A program made the position numbers and the translations under genes. Shown piece by piece: positions 27,053 to 36,883 of a stretch of 64,000 bases of DNA (positions are counted from its first letter, which is position 1; every line of letters starts with the position of its first letter). A model generated the notes under the pieces. The model was not told the DNA's origin, did no database searches, and saw nothing but the letters and a program-made list of their open reading frames with translations. Source of the DNA: a virus. The DNA lies in the IMG/VR virus record IMGVR_UViG_3300026197_000002, positions 28,711 to 92,710 of that record. The stretch is one strand, 5' to 3'.

Positions 27053-30000
27053 CTATCTTTGTGTAGGTTTAACATTAGGCTTAACATTATGTACTATAAT
27101 TTGCTTATCAGCATCTTTATATGTAAGTCTAACAACTATCCAATCTGTATTAAACCTTTGTCTTTTATAAAACTTTTTATCTCCTAGAACACCCTCGTCT
27201 AATCTAAAATCATCTATTGGAGGTCTATTAAAATCTTTATTCCACAAGGTATTCTTAGTATCTTCTCTAATAATATTACAATGCCATTCATCCATAGTTC
27301 TACGTAATGTAAGAGTATAATCTAACTTAATAGTTAATCTAGGATTTAATTGAACTGTTGGTGTAGTAAATTTCTCACACCACACTCTCATAGTTTTAAA
27401 AGTATCATCATATTGTGGAATACCATTCTCATCTATAACTTGTGTATTCCAAAATATCTCTCTCCATTGTAACTTTTCAGGATTATAAAATACATAATCT
27501 ATAATACTATCATAAGTTATATCTCCAAAAGTATTATATTTTCCTCTATTATGCAAATATATTTTACTATCTTCTATTGCAAATAAGTTAGACTCTATAT
27601 TATAATTATCATAAAAATACTTACCATTGTAGTCATGGAAAGATACTATCATATCTCTATCAGGATAATATGAACATATAAAACCTCCACTGTTATACTC
27701 TGTTAATACTATTGGAGATACAGAAGTAACTTCTTTAATAGCATTATCTGATTCATCTAATACTATATCCCCTACTATAAGACTATTAATAAAACTTGTA
27801 TCTGCCAATCTATATACTCCTCGTATTTTTATATCATCATCTATATATGTATGATTAACACTATCATAGGTTTTAGCTAATATAATTCTATTATTGTACT
27901 CATCATAAGCAACACTATATCCATTAGATGTAAAAGGATTATCTAAATCAATATTATTTACAATACGCTTATTACACCTAGTAACAGATGTAACACTTGT
28001 TGTTCCAGAAGAATCTCCTGATATATAATAATATTCATTGTCATAATCTGATACCCAACCCACAGGAGGTATATAATTAACAACACATCTTATACCATCT
28101 ATATAAGATATACTTCTTTTGGGTATCGTAGTAATTCCTAGTACACTGTTGTATGTAGCAGTAACATTTACAGTTGCAACAGATATATCAGTTTCATAAT
28201 GTGGTAAATATTTCTTCATATAATTACGCAAACCATTACCTGATATTTCTTTTAAATTATTACTACCAGCATACATAAACCATTTACCTTGTTGTGAATC
28301 AGGAAATACATATATCCCTTTGCTCAATAAACAACCTAATTGGTCTTGTGTGCCAGCATATCCATTTTGTGTAGTAATTATTTCTGTTGGTGGTATTGCA
28401 AATATATCTCCTGCTCCTAATTCTACTTTACCAGCACTTGTAGGTAATTCAGTTCTATCTTTAGTTATAAATAATCCCCTCTCTTGGTGTATTAATAAAT
28501 TAGGGAAATATTCTTGTATGTTGATAATCTCTCCCCTATTTCTAGCAGTCTGTTCATAAGAATCAGCGGATAACCACTTTTTCCAATTAATTAAGGGAGA
28601 TTCAGGTATTTGTTCTAAACTTCTTATTACTTTATATGGTAAAGATACTTCATTGAAATCTGATATAGGATTATATATGAAACTCTGTTTTAAATCATTT
28701 AAAAGATTCCAGAATGTATTATAACCTATATTATTAGGTTCTACTGTCCAATCATAATATGTATATATTTGTGAATCATAATCACCAAATAATGTATCTA
28801 GTGATTGTTTGGGAAAATATCTACTACCCAAATCTCCACCTAATTCATAACGCAATTGTAAATTATAATTACTTTCAGCACAATGAGATATTACATTTCT
28901 TAACCCTCCTAATGACCCGCTATCTTGTGTAGTTTGAGAAGGATAATTCTTAGAATATGTTATATAATTATATTGTCCTTGATAACAATCTCCACCTAAT
29001 ATATCTGTACCTGATGAACCTGAATTATAATATCCTGTACTTACAAGTGTTTGAGAATCATAAGTAGAATAACAATCTTCCCTAGCAGATTTTAATACGC
29101 ATAAATGATTTGGAACATTAATACTAGCATTAGTAGCATCATTTGTACCTACGCTAGGATATACCATAGTATCTTGAAATTCAAAATCTTCTGTATATAC
29201 ACCATCATTATATACTTGTAAATATAATGTAGATTCAGAAGATTCATTTCTAAATGTTGCAAAACCTACATCTGAATTACTATTAGTAGACATGTATTGA
29301 TAATTATCAATCCTTCTATTTTTTTGTGAATCTGTTATAGCAGAACTAGAGTTTAATAATGATTGAACAGGACTATATTCAACAGTTTTTCTATCAACAG
29401 TTCCTGTAGAACCTTCTTCAACAGTTGCTGTTGTTTCATACTTACAAACACCTTCTATATAAGGTTCTATTAATCCAGGTAATCCATATCTAGTATCAAA
29501 AGAGTTAAATCTTAAATATTCATGATTATTGGCACCTGATATAGCTTCATCAACTATAAACCTATCTTCATTACCTGATAATGCAGGAGTAGGTGTACCA
29601 TTATAATCAATATTCCAATTACCTCCCGTAGTCCATAATTCAGATACATCATAACCACCAGATGTACCAGGCGTTGCTACCATATTACCTAACCCCATAC
29701 CATATACAGTGCTATTACTACTATCTCTCTTACTATATAATATTTCCCAATACCTAACATCAGAAGGGATGTTAGTTACATTAGTTACATTTATTCCTAA
29801 TATTGGTAATTCAATTTTGTATATATCAGAATTAGTAGGTCTAAGATTATCATATAGGTATCTCTGTGAAGGAAACCTATGATGTCTAACATTATTTCCT
29901 GCTAAACTAGGAAAGCCTGGGGGATATTGTTCATTACTATTTTCCCAATATCCCATATCACCACCTGTAACACCTGTAACAGTATCTTGTACTTGAAATC

Positions 30001-31213
30001 TTTTTTTATTAGACCATCCACCTGATTGAGCTTGTGTTAATACCGTAGTATCTGATGCAGTAGGAGTTCTACCAGGTATATGAAAAGCTCTTGAATATGT
30101 ACCATCATTGTACCAGAATCTAATATAAAATGAATATACCTCTCCTGCCATAAACCCATTAAACTCTTGTAAAGCATTCATTTCTTCAGCAGAAGATGTA
30201 TTTGATGGAAAATTTATTGACCTATAATCTACAATTGTCCAACCTATTGATATATTATTAGCAAATTGTTGATAATCTAATGTGTCTTTTTGTTCTAAAT
30301 TAGCTCCATATAATCTATCATTTAAAAGAGCTAATGATTTAACTTTATTATATCTGATTTCAGGAACTAATAAATCTTCAACTGTGGTATTATTATAGTT
30401 ATTAAGAGATGTAATTAATATAGATTTAGTACTACTATTATAAGATATTAAATCTGATTTATAAGCTAATAATCCTGTACCACCATTAAATAATACTCCT
30501 ACTTTAATAAAATCATAACGAGTATCTAAATTAGTAAATGTAGCAGTTATAGCTTTATCAGTAATTTGATTACCTGCATCACCCTCATATTGTTCACCAC
30601 TTAAACCAGGTGCTGCAAAATCTCCTGATACTATATAAATAGGATTACTAACATTATATTCAGATGTTTCTGTATCAATAGTTGCATAACTATATGTAAT
30701 ATAATATGTACCACTACGTAACAAACCTTCTTTTGATATACCTGTTGTAATATTAGCTATATTACTACTAGGAAACATCTCTATATCATTAGGGTCATCA
30801 GCATTAGTAACTATATTAGACGTAGGAGTACCAATATTTATAACCTTAGGTGTATTAAAATCATCTGTAAATGCTACAATAATTTCATTATCATTATTAA
30901 ATTCAGATTTACCTACCACAGGATAATCAGCATTAAAGTTTAATGAAGCTATTATACCACCTACGTCTGTAATTTGTGTTACAGTTAAATCAGGTTTCTG
31001 CAAGTAGATACTAGGAGTAGTAGTAAAGATTATACTATATTGTCCTAGAGGTACTACTCCTATAATAGTACCTGTTACAGTAGATATAAGATTATTACCT
31101 AATTCATTAGACGCTTCATCTAATGATTCAGATAATACTATATTTTTAGCAAAGTTTACTTCACCTTCTTGCCTTCTATGAGGACTCCTATCTTGTTGAA
31201 TACCTTTTACCAT
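27053..31213 (-). CDS. tail muzzle/nozzle protein (tubular tail protein B-like), 1386 aa
   Basis: A 1386-residue beta-rich protein following the ring-protein gene, whose start region it overlaps by 7 nt. Length and position match the protein that forms the distal tail tube (muzzle in phi-crAss001, nozzle gp12 in T7-like phages). The N-terminus (VKGIQQDRSPHRRQEGEVNFAKNIV) resembles those proteins in placing a short basic arm before a propeller-like region. No signal peptide or enzyme motif is visible. The call rests on gene order and overall character. Confidence 0.72.
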   Translation of the reverse strand: MVKGIQQDRSPHRRQEGEVNFAKNIVLSESLDEASNELGNNLISTVTGTIIGVVPLGQYSIIFTTTPSIYLQKPDLTVTQITDVGGIIASLNFNADYPVVGKSEFNNDNEIIVAFTDDFNTPKVINIGTPTSNIVTNADDPNDIEMFPSSNIANITTGISKEGLLRSGTYYITYSYATIDTETSEYNVSNPIYIVSGDFAAPGLSGEQYEGDAGNQITDKAITATFTNLDTRYDFIKVGVLFNGGTGLLAYKSDLISYNSSTKSILITSLNNYNNTTVEDLLVPEIRYNKVKSLALLNDRLYGANLEQKDTLDYQQFANNISIGWTIVDYRSINFPSNTSSAEEMNALQEFNGFMAGEVYSFYIRFWYNDGTYSRAFHIPGRTPTASDTTVLTQAQSGGWSNKKRFQVQDTVTGVTGGDMGYWENSNEQYPPGFPSLAGNNVRHHRFPSQRYLYDNLRPTNSDIYKIELPILGINVTNVTNIPSDVRYWEILYSKRDSSNSTVYGMGLGNMVATPGTSGGYDVSELWTTGGNWNIDYNGTPTPALSGNEDRFIVDEAISGANNHEYLRFNSFDTRYGLPGLIEPYIEGVCKYETTATVEEGSTGTVDRKTVEYSPVQSLLNSSSAITDSQKNRRIDNYQYMSTNSNSDVGFATFRNESSESTLYLQVYNDGVYTEDFEFQDTMVYPSVGTNDATNASINVPNHLCVLKSAREDCYSTYDSQTLVSTGYYNSGSSGTDILGGDCYQGQYNYITYSKNYPSQTTQDSGSLGGLRNVISHCAESNYNLQLRYELGGDLGSRYFPKQSLDTLFGDYDSQIYTYYDWTVEPNNIGYNTFWNLLNDLKQSFIYNPISDFNEVSLPYKVIRSLEQIPESPLINWKKWLSADSYEQTARNRGEIINIQEYFPNLLIHQERGLFITKDRTELPTSAGKVELGAGDIFAIPPTEIITTQNGYAGTQDQLGCLLSKGIYVFPDSQQGKWFMYAGSNNLKEISGNGLRNYMKKYLPHYETDISVATVNVTATYNSVLGITTIPKRSISYIDGIRCVVNYIPPVGWVSDYDNEYYYISGDSSGTTSVTSVTRCNKRIVNNIDLDNPFTSNGYSVAYDEYNNRIILAKTYDSVNHTYIDDDIKIRGVYRLADTSFINSLIVGDIVLDESDNAIKEVTSVSPIVLTEYNSGGFICSYYPDRDMIVSFHDYNGKYFYDNYNIESNLFAIEDSKIYLHNRGKYNTFGDITYDSIIDYVFYNPEKLQWREIFWNTQVIDENGIPQYDDTFKTMRVWCEKFTTPTVQLNPRLTIKLDYTLTLRRTMDEWHCNIIREDTKNTLWNKDFNRPPIDDFRLDEGVLGDKKFYKRQRFNTDWIVVRLTYKDADKQIIVHNVKPNVKPTQR

Positions 31214-32082
31214 TCTTGTTGTGTTCTAGTAATACTTCTTTCTGTATAAATACTTTCTGCATTATGTCTATAAAAATCTTCAATATTCCAATCAGGTATG
31301 AGTTTAACAAACTCTGATGAGAAACTTCTAATTTGGTCTGATGATGGAAATGATATAGCTACCCTAGCAGCCAATACAGCTTCCTCATATAATTGTTTTA
31401 ATAACATAAATCCTTGACCACCTCTAAATACCGGATGTTCGTAACCCCTACCTACCATCTTTTGTAATACATAATAATACATAGCATCTCTAAGATGTGC
31501 TGAATCAGGTATCATTGGAAAATTATCACAATCTAAATACCAAGTCATAAAATCTATTTCAACAATTCCTTCTTCAAATGAGAACTTATAAGCATCTCCA
31601 TCTATATAATAATATTCTGATATAGTAGTGCTAGGTTGAACACGTTGTAATGTTAATCCTGTATCTCTATTATCTACCAAACTTGTAGATATTTGATTAC
31701 CATCTTCATCAAATTTAATAGTTCTATTTATATAAAGCCTGTCAGTCCAAGTTGTTGCTGTACTTTCCTGTGAATCCCTAGTATCTTCTGAAATACCCCA
31801 GCGTCTATTAGAATTATGATTACGTACATCAGCACCATAACGTAACCTACAACCTTTGTGAGTTACTGCAATAGTTCTATATACAGGACATGGAATATAT
31901 GCTGTATGGTCAGACACATTTAAACTAATATTACCTCTTATTAATGTAGGTTCACAATTAATCTTTTCCATAACTTCAGCTATCCAACCTTTCATAGCAG
32001 AAATGTCATAGTTTGCATCTTTACCTATATCTGTAATAATTTTAAATATTACAGTCTTAACTGATGTATAACGTTCTATCAT
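31207..32082 (-). CDS. tail ring/stabilisation protein (gp11/P22 gp4-like adaptor)
   Basis: A 291-residue protein in the position of the crAss 'tail stabilisation' or ring protein between head-completion genes and the muzzle. The helical N-terminus (MIERYTSVKTVIFKIITDIG) and the segment GIVEIDFMTWYLDCDNFPMIPD followed by SAHLRDAMYYYVLQKMVGRGYEH fit head-tail adaptor proteins that form dodecameric rings under the portal. It overlaps the muzzle gene by 7 nt, suggesting coupled synthesis of interacting parts. Confidence 0.68.
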   Translation of the reverse strand: MIERYTSVKTVIFKIITDIGKDANYDISAMKGWIAEVMEKINCEPTLIRGNISLNVSDHTAYIPCPVYRTIAVTHKGCRLRYGADVRNHNSNRRWGISEDTRDSQESTATTWTDRLYINRTIKFDEDGNQISTSLVDNRDTGLTLQRVQPSTTISEYYYIDGDAYKFSFEEGIVEIDFMTWYLDCDNFPMIPDSAHLRDAMYYYVLQKMVGRGYEHPVFRGGQGFMLLKQLYEEAVLAARVAISFPSSDQIRSFSSEFVKLIPDWNIEDFYRHNAESIYTERSITRTQQEW

Positions 32083-32094
32083 TGTTATCTATAT

Positions 32095-32652
32095 TTAACG
32101 TACAAAATTCTTCCTTCTATTAATCTTTTTATATTTATGTATTAAATTAGAATTAGCATTATTAGCTTTAACTAATAAACCCTTAGCACCAAGTTTATCA
32201 GGAGTATTATTATTAGTAGGTTTAAAGTTATGCCACATTCTACCAAATTCCCCCTTATCCCAATTAAATCTTAAAAACCTATTATTATCATATAATACTA
32301 ACCACTTCTCACCATCAGGTGCTGTTTTTTTATTATAAGGAGTTCCTCCTCTAGCTATAATACTCCTTTTAATCTCATTAGATTTTCCCCAATTAACCTT
32401 AGCATTTTTAACTTTATTTTCATCATTTAAAGAAAATACCTTTTCACAATTAATTACATTAATAGACCCAACAGTTCTACCTAATGAAAATGATTTACCT
32501 TGATAAATGATTTTATCTAATGCTTTTTTCATCATTCTTTCAGCAATTAATCTAAATAGATTATATTGCATAATATCTTTTACCTTATTTTTTTTAGCTT
32601 TATTTTTATACCATTTATAAATATCAGTAAAAGTAACACTTTTATTTCCCAT
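32095..32652 (-). CDS. basic structural-block protein, 185 aa
   Basis: A 185-residue protein with strong positive charge (many Lys, Arg and Asn), especially near the C-terminus (KYKKINRRKNFVR). No domain was recognised. It lies between two adaptor-like genes with gaps of 12-18 nt, so it is almost surely part of head completion or tail assembly. Its charge would allow contact with packaged DNA; that is inference. Confidence 0.6.
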   Translation of the reverse strand: MGNKSVTFTDIYKWYKNKAKKNKVKDIMQYNLFRLIAERMMKKALDKIIYQGKSFSLGRTVGSINVINCEKVFSLNDENKVKNAKVNWGKSNEIKRSIIARGGTPYNKKTAPDGEKWLVLYDNNRFLRFNWDKGEFGRMWHNFKPTNNNTPDKLGAKGLLVKANNANSNLIHKYKKINRRKNFVR

Positions 32653-32670
32653 AATTTTATCTATTATTTA

Positions 32671-33291
32671 TTACCTTAAATCTTCATCAATTTCAGCATG
32701 TTGTGTTTGTGGTTGTAATGGTGTTAGTAATCTATAAATATTACTAATAATTTGTGATGCCATATCATCTGAAACATGTAACTTATCAGGTTTACAATCA
32801 GAACAATCATATTCTTCAAGAGATAATGGGTCATCATATACCGCTACAATATTTATTTTAGTTAATAATTGATTATTCAATATATATACATAATCATTAA
32901 TTAATGTCCACCTTAAATCTTTAGATGTCCATTTACTGTGCTTAAAAAATGGTATCTCTTGTGGATTAATATAACCTATCCAATTAAGTAAATCTACAGT
33001 AGATACTTTATATTGAGGCATTCCCTCTATATTAATAGCTGTTGGTATTTGTAATTTAGTCTTTAATGCAGCACATATAGGTAAATTACATTCATTAGCT
33101 AATGTAGAAGATTCTAATTCAAATGTAATAGATGATTCATACTTAGAAGGGTCATCCCCCTTCTTAATACGCTGCTTCAACATCCTAGCCCTTTCTTGAA
33201 CAACCAATTTACCTATTGTATTAATAATAGATTCATCAGTATCTCTGCCTAAAATGTTTATAATCTCATATTCTATTTCTTTAATTGTCAT
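32671..33291 (-). CDS. head-tail adaptor/ring-like protein, 206 aa
   Basis: A 206-residue protein in the head-completion block. The N-terminal helix (IKEIEYEIINILG) and a long strand-rich middle resemble adaptor proteins of podovirus-like tails. A CSDCKPDKLHVSDDMASQI segment includes two close cysteines and leads into a C-terminal helix. It overlaps the preceding 105-residue gene by 11 nt. Role assigned by position; no sequence motif proves it. Confidence 0.6.
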   Translation of the reverse strand: MTIKEIEYEIINILGRDTDESIINTIGKLVVQERARMLKQRIKKGDDPSKYESSITFELESSTLANECNLPICAALKTKLQIPTAINIEGMPQYKVSTVDLLNWIGYINPQEIPFFKHSKWTSKDLRWTLINDYVYILNNQLLTKINIVAVYDDPLSLEEYDCSDCKPDKLHVSDDMASQIISNIYRLLTPLQPQTQHAEIDEDLR

Positions 33292-33598
33292 CTTTTAAAT
33301 CATATTTATCTGTATAATTAAACCCATATTCCTCTATATACTTACTAAAATCTACTGCAAAGAAATCACTACAAGTAGGAACTTCTGTAATTTTACCACC
33401 TAATTCCATAAAGGCAAAAAATGCCCATTTTAATAATTCTAAATCAAAAGTTCTAACCCATAAAGGGTCTTTTGCAGTAATCTCTTCTAATGACCAAAAT
33501 TTATTAAATAAAACATCCATATCTATAACATCCCAAAATGTTTTATTAAAATGTTCTGTTAATATAGGAGCTTCATTATTTTCTATTAATAATTCCAT
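33281..33598 (-). CDS. small structural-block protein, 105 aa
   Basis: Unrecognised acidic protein. The open frame reaches back to 33646 but that would overlap the Cys-rich gene; the ATG at 33598, 5 nt after that gene's stop, is the better start (protein begins MELLIENNEAPILTEHF). It is rich in aromatic residues and has no membrane segment. Its end overlaps the next gene by 11 nt. A tail-assembly role is inferred from context only. Confidence 0.6.
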   Translation of the reverse strand: MELLIENNEAPILTEHFNKTFWDVIDMDVLFNKFWSLEEITAKDPLWVRTFDLELLKWAFFAFMELGGKITEVPTCSDFFAVDFSKYIEEYGFNYTDKYDLKDDN

Positions 33599-33602
33599 AT
33601 TT

Positions 33603-34163
33603 TTAACATCCACAAGGTTTATAACAATCATCACAATATGTCGCAATACGTGATACTAATTTTACTAAATTAGAAGAATCTTCACTATATGCTGCTATCT
33701 CATCAATAGTAGTAATTACAGCAGATTCTGTCTGAACATCTGTCCAATAATGGTCTAACTTAACCATATAATTAAGAACTGTAAATAATATTACTTTATC
33801 TTTATCATAACATTTATAACAATCATTACATAAATTATTCTCTATTAAATTCTTAGTAATCTTTAACATACAATTTAATAAAGATTGATAAGAACCAACA
33901 AGTATATAATATACATTACTAGCATGATAACCTGTAAATTCTATAAGATATAACCCTTCATCTAGTTCAAACTCATAACTTGTAGAAGTATCTACATTAA
34001 CATAGGTAGTACTAGATGTTACTGTTAAATCTAAATTTACTAATTTAGCTGTTATAGTTGGAGTAGTTGTACCCGTTAAATCAGCAGGAGTAATAATAGT
34101 ATATTTAGAGGCTGTGTCTTTAGTTATTGTATGAACAAATGTATTTATTGTAATATTTGCCAT
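33603..34163 (-). CDS. Cys-rich head-completion protein, 186 aa
   Basis: Residues 1-95 look like a beta-sandwich (short Thr/Val/Ile strands), and the remainder is helical with two cysteine clusters: C112-x2-C115-x2-C118 (LCNDCYKCYD) and a C-terminal CDDCYKPCGC. The two clusters could bind one or two metals or cross-link. It sits between a ring-like protein and small tail genes with gaps of 5-12 nt. Function is not known; a structural knob is plausible. Confidence 0.62.
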   Translation of the reverse strand: MANITINTFVHTITKDTASKYTIITPADLTGTTTPTITAKLVNLDLTVTSSTTYVNVDTSTSYEFELDEGLYLIEFTGYHASNVYYILVGSYQSLLNCMLKITKNLIENNLCNDCYKCYDKDKVILFTVLNYMVKLDHYWTDVQTESAVITTIDEIAAYSEDSSNLVKLVSRIATYCDDCYKPCGC

Positions 34164-34175
34164 TATTGTTTAATT

Positions 34176-35399
34176 TTATGGTTCTAATTGAGTACTAATA
34201 GCCTTAGCTTGCATATCTTGATATTGCATTTCTAATGCTGCAATATCTACTGCTCTATCTACTATATTCTGATGTAAGGCTTCATTGAGTTCCGAGTTCC
34301 ACCCAGACCTTAAATTTATAGGTCTAGGTATTCTTATATAATCTAGGTAAACCTTGTTGATAGATACATTATCTGCAACATATAGTATAATATTATTATT
34401 AGTCCTATTATATAAAGGTCTATCTTTACTAGGCTTATCTATTGGAGAATCTATATATTCATAAGTCTTTTTTATATCAATATTTCTACCTATACCTGTA
34501 CCTTCAAAAGGAATATTTGCTAAATTTACATTTCTAGTAGTATATTGAACAGCATTAAATATACCCCTACTTCTATAATCATTTATAATATAATAATTAG
34601 AATCAGTAGGTGTAACACTATATGAAGCACCTCCTGAATTAATTTCTAATTCCATAAACTTACCACTTGCATAAGTTTCATCATCTGATACAAATATAAA
34701 ACTATTAGGGTAATATAAATCATCAAATCTTTCCCAATATACTTCTAAGTTTAGAAATTCATCTAATAAGAATGTATCAGCAGGATTATTACGTATAGCT
34801 GATGCAGTAGTAATATCTAATCTATTTTCTCTATTTAAGAAATCAAGTATATGATTAACTACATGGTAAGCATCATTCCAACTTTCAATAGTCCAATTAT
34901 AATCTGATGAATCAAATAATGTTATAGGAGTACCTGATTGGTCATAGTTAATCTTAATAGTATAACTATTTAATGTAGCAAACATATCTTTATTCATTGG
35001 TACAATAGATATAAATTTATCTACATTTGAATCTGTTATATTATTACCTGATAAAGGATTACATTTATTTCCAGCATCAATATCAGGTTTAACGTTTACT
35101 GTATATAAATGATTACCAGGTAGTTGAAAATAAAAAGTGTTTACGTGAGGTTCAAATAAATGATGAGGTTCTTTAATAACATAACAATCTAACACTCTAT
35201 TTTTAGTAAGAATATTAGAAAAATCTTCACTATTCTTATCTATCTTATTACCATGTAATTTCCATTGAGATTCTATAACCCCTAATTGACCTCTTGTTAA
35301 ATACATATCTATCTCATCTTCTGTAAAAGTAACATCTTGATAAGAAGCTATTTTATTTAACCCTTGTAGAAATCTAATATGTAATTCTTGTACTAACAT
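34176..35399 (-). CDS. ring/adaptor structural protein, 407 aa
   Basis: A 407-residue virion protein located just after the tRNA and the abundant 414-residue protein. The N-terminus is helical (LVQELHIRFLQGLNKIA) and the C-terminal helix (ALHQNIVDRAVDIAALEMQYQDM) is of a kind common in portal-proximal ring proteins. The middle is strand-rich. In phi-crAss001 the equivalent position holds a collar/ring protein. Identity is inferred from order; no enzyme motif. Confidence 0.62.
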   Translation of the reverse strand: MLVQELHIRFLQGLNKIASYQDVTFTEDEIDMYLTRGQLGVIESQWKLHGNKIDKNSEDFSNILTKNRVLDCYVIKEPHHLFEPHVNTFYFQLPGNHLYTVNVKPDIDAGNKCNPLSGNNITDSNVDKFISIVPMNKDMFATLNSYTIKINYDQSGTPITLFDSSDYNWTIESWNDAYHVVNHILDFLNRENRLDITTASAIRNNPADTFLLDEFLNLEVYWERFDDLYYPNSFIFVSDDETYASGKFMELEINSGGASYSVTPTDSNYYIINDYRSRGIFNAVQYTTRNVNLANIPFEGTGIGRNIDIKKTYEYIDSPIDKPSKDRPLYNRTNNNIILYVADNVSINKVYLDYIRIPRPINLRSGWNSELNEALHQNIVDRAVDIAALEMQYQDMQAKAISTQLEP

Positions 35400-35416
35400 A
35401 AGATGTGAAGTTTAGA

Positions 35417-35488
35417 AGCGAGAGAAGGATTTGAACCTCCGACCTCCAGATTATGAGTCTGACGAGCTACCTGACTGCTCTATCTCGC
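35417..35488 (-). tRNA. tRNA-Met (anticodon CAT)
   Basis: Clear cloverleaf on the minus strand. Acceptor GCGAGAT pairs with CTCTCGC (6 of 7 bp), the D loop contains AGGTAG, the anticodon arm is TCAGA-CTCATAA-TCTGG with anticodon CAT, and the T arm is GGAGG-TTCAAAT-CCTTC. CCA is not encoded. CAT could also be a tRNA-Ile with lysidine at the wobble base; this cannot be decided from sequence alone. It lies inside the late operon between two virion genes. Confidence 0.92.
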
Positions 35489-35500
35489 AATATTAAAATA

Positions 35501-35534
35501 AAATATAGTAAGCATAATTATACTTACTATATTT
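35501..35534 (-). terminator. terminator-like hairpin after the 414-aa gene
   Basis: A perfect 12-bp stem (35501-35512 with 35523-35534) with 10-nt loop, read on the minus strand just after the stop of the 414-residue gene and before the tRNA, followed by TTATTTTAATATT. It may stop or stabilise the 3' end of an abundant mRNA. Confidence 0.65.
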
Positions 35535-35543
35535 ATGAAAAAC

Positions 35544-36788
35544 TTATAGTCCTAAAACTGTATCAATTGCAGCATTTAATGCACTAGGAGTAGTTGCGTT
35601 TGTCTGCTTACAACAAATAACAAATTCTTCAGGAACTTCATCCCAATCTTTTTTATTAATACCTGTTGTTTTTCTAGTTAAAGTATATACACTATAAAAT
35701 GCCCCAATCTCTGATAATTCAGGTGCTTGTGGGTAACTATCTTTGTGCATAGTATTTTTAGAAGTATATCCTAAATTAATAGAATTAAATTCTTCATAAC
35801 CTTTAACTTGCTTATAAGAACCTGCTTCAGTTACTCTACCTACAACAGCATCAGATACAGTTGCAACATCTAAATCATCTCTTGTAGATGTACTAAATAT
35901 TTCTTCAACATTTACATCAGCAGTAGTAATTTTAATACCAACTTCACTAGGTACAGTAGCACCAGCATCAACAGTATCAGCGTTAGCAATAGTAGCAGTT
36001 TCACCTCTGTAAGGTTGGTCTAATACTAGAGTAGTACCTGTAGTTCCTGTTACAGCTTGGTAAACATCTCCACCAAGTGATACATAATCTCCTACACCAA
36101 CTCCGTGAGCAGCAGAAGTAGTCAATGTTGTAGCACCTTTTACAGCAGCAACAGTAGCTGATGCAGAAAATGCAGAACCTGTAGCATTAGATGATACAGT
36201 AGCAATATATCTTCTTACCTGATTATAGCTATGATATGCAGCATTGTCATCATTTGAAATTTTACTTGCTAATTTTTGTGCAATAACAAAATCTTCACTT
36301 GTAGAAGATGCAGCAGTTACATCTGCTGATGTAGCAACATATTGAAATGTAAATCCATCAGCAGGATAAGTCAATTCTGTAAGGTTCTTAATATTAACTA
36401 CAAAAGAATCATTTTTTGTTAAAGTAGTAATACCTAATGAACCTGTTGCATTAACATCATCATAACCAATATAACTTACCTGCTTAACAGGTGCTACATA
36501 TTCTTGCTTATTAACATCATATTCAGCAATATCAATTTCATGACTACGGTACATAAAATGATTACCATCTTCACTATCAACTCTTTGTCCAATAAAAAAT
36601 GGTGTACCTGTTGAAATAGCGGAAGTAGTGCTTTCCCATCTACGGTTAGAGCTATTGTATGTAAAGAATTGTACTTCTTTATCGCTCATAGTTTGGGTAG
36701 TATCACCAGAAGCTAATGCTGTAGCAGCAGTAATAAAAGCTCTGTTAATATTTCTTTTCCAAACTCTATTTTTTGTTTCTTTTAACAT
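35544..36788 (-). CDS. abundant virion protein, candidate auxiliary capsid/decoration protein, 414 aa
   Basis: A 414-residue, Ala/Thr/Ser/Val-rich, beta-type protein lacking Lys-rich patches. Its base composition is less AT-biased than its neighbours (many GCA, GTA and ACA codons), typical of a highly expressed structural gene. It lies downstream of the major capsid gene and is flanked on both sides by strong hairpins, suggesting its own stable transcript. Residues 185-290 contain Ig-like alternation (AVKGATTLTTSAAHGVGVGD). An auxiliary capsid, head-fibre or decoration role is likely but not proven. Confidence 0.6.
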   Translation of the reverse strand: MLKETKNRVWKRNINRAFITAATALASGDTTQTMSDKEVQFFTYNSSNRRWESTTSAISTGTPFFIGQRVDSEDGNHFMYRSHEIDIAEYDVNKQEYVAPVKQVSYIGYDDVNATGSLGITTLTKNDSFVVNIKNLTELTYPADGFTFQYVATSADVTAASSTSEDFVIAQKLASKISNDDNAAYHSYNQVRRYIATVSSNATGSAFSASATVAAVKGATTLTTSAAHGVGVGDYVSLGGDVYQAVTGTTGTTLVLDQPYRGETATIANADTVDAGATVPSEVGIKITTADVNVEEIFSTSTRDDLDVATVSDAVVGRVTEAGSYKQVKGYEEFNSINLGYTSKNTMHKDSYPQAPELSEIGAFYSVYTLTRKTTGINKKDWDEVPEEFVICCKQTNATTPSALNAAIDTVLGL

Positions 36789-36823
36789 AATCTAATATTT
36801 TTTTGTTATAATAGTTAAATAAA

Positions 36824-36851
36824 ATAGTTTATACCCAAAGATATAAACTAT
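36824..36851 (-). terminator. hairpin upstream of the 414-aa gene
   Basis: A perfect 10-bp stem (36824-36833 with 36842-36851) and 8-nt loop between the 197-residue gene and the 414-residue gene, followed on the minus strand by TTTATTTAACT. It could be a weak terminator, an mRNA processing site or a 5' stabiliser for the next gene. Confidence 0.5.
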
Positions 36852-36883
36852 AATAATTGTGACCAAGAAAACTTAGTATAAAG

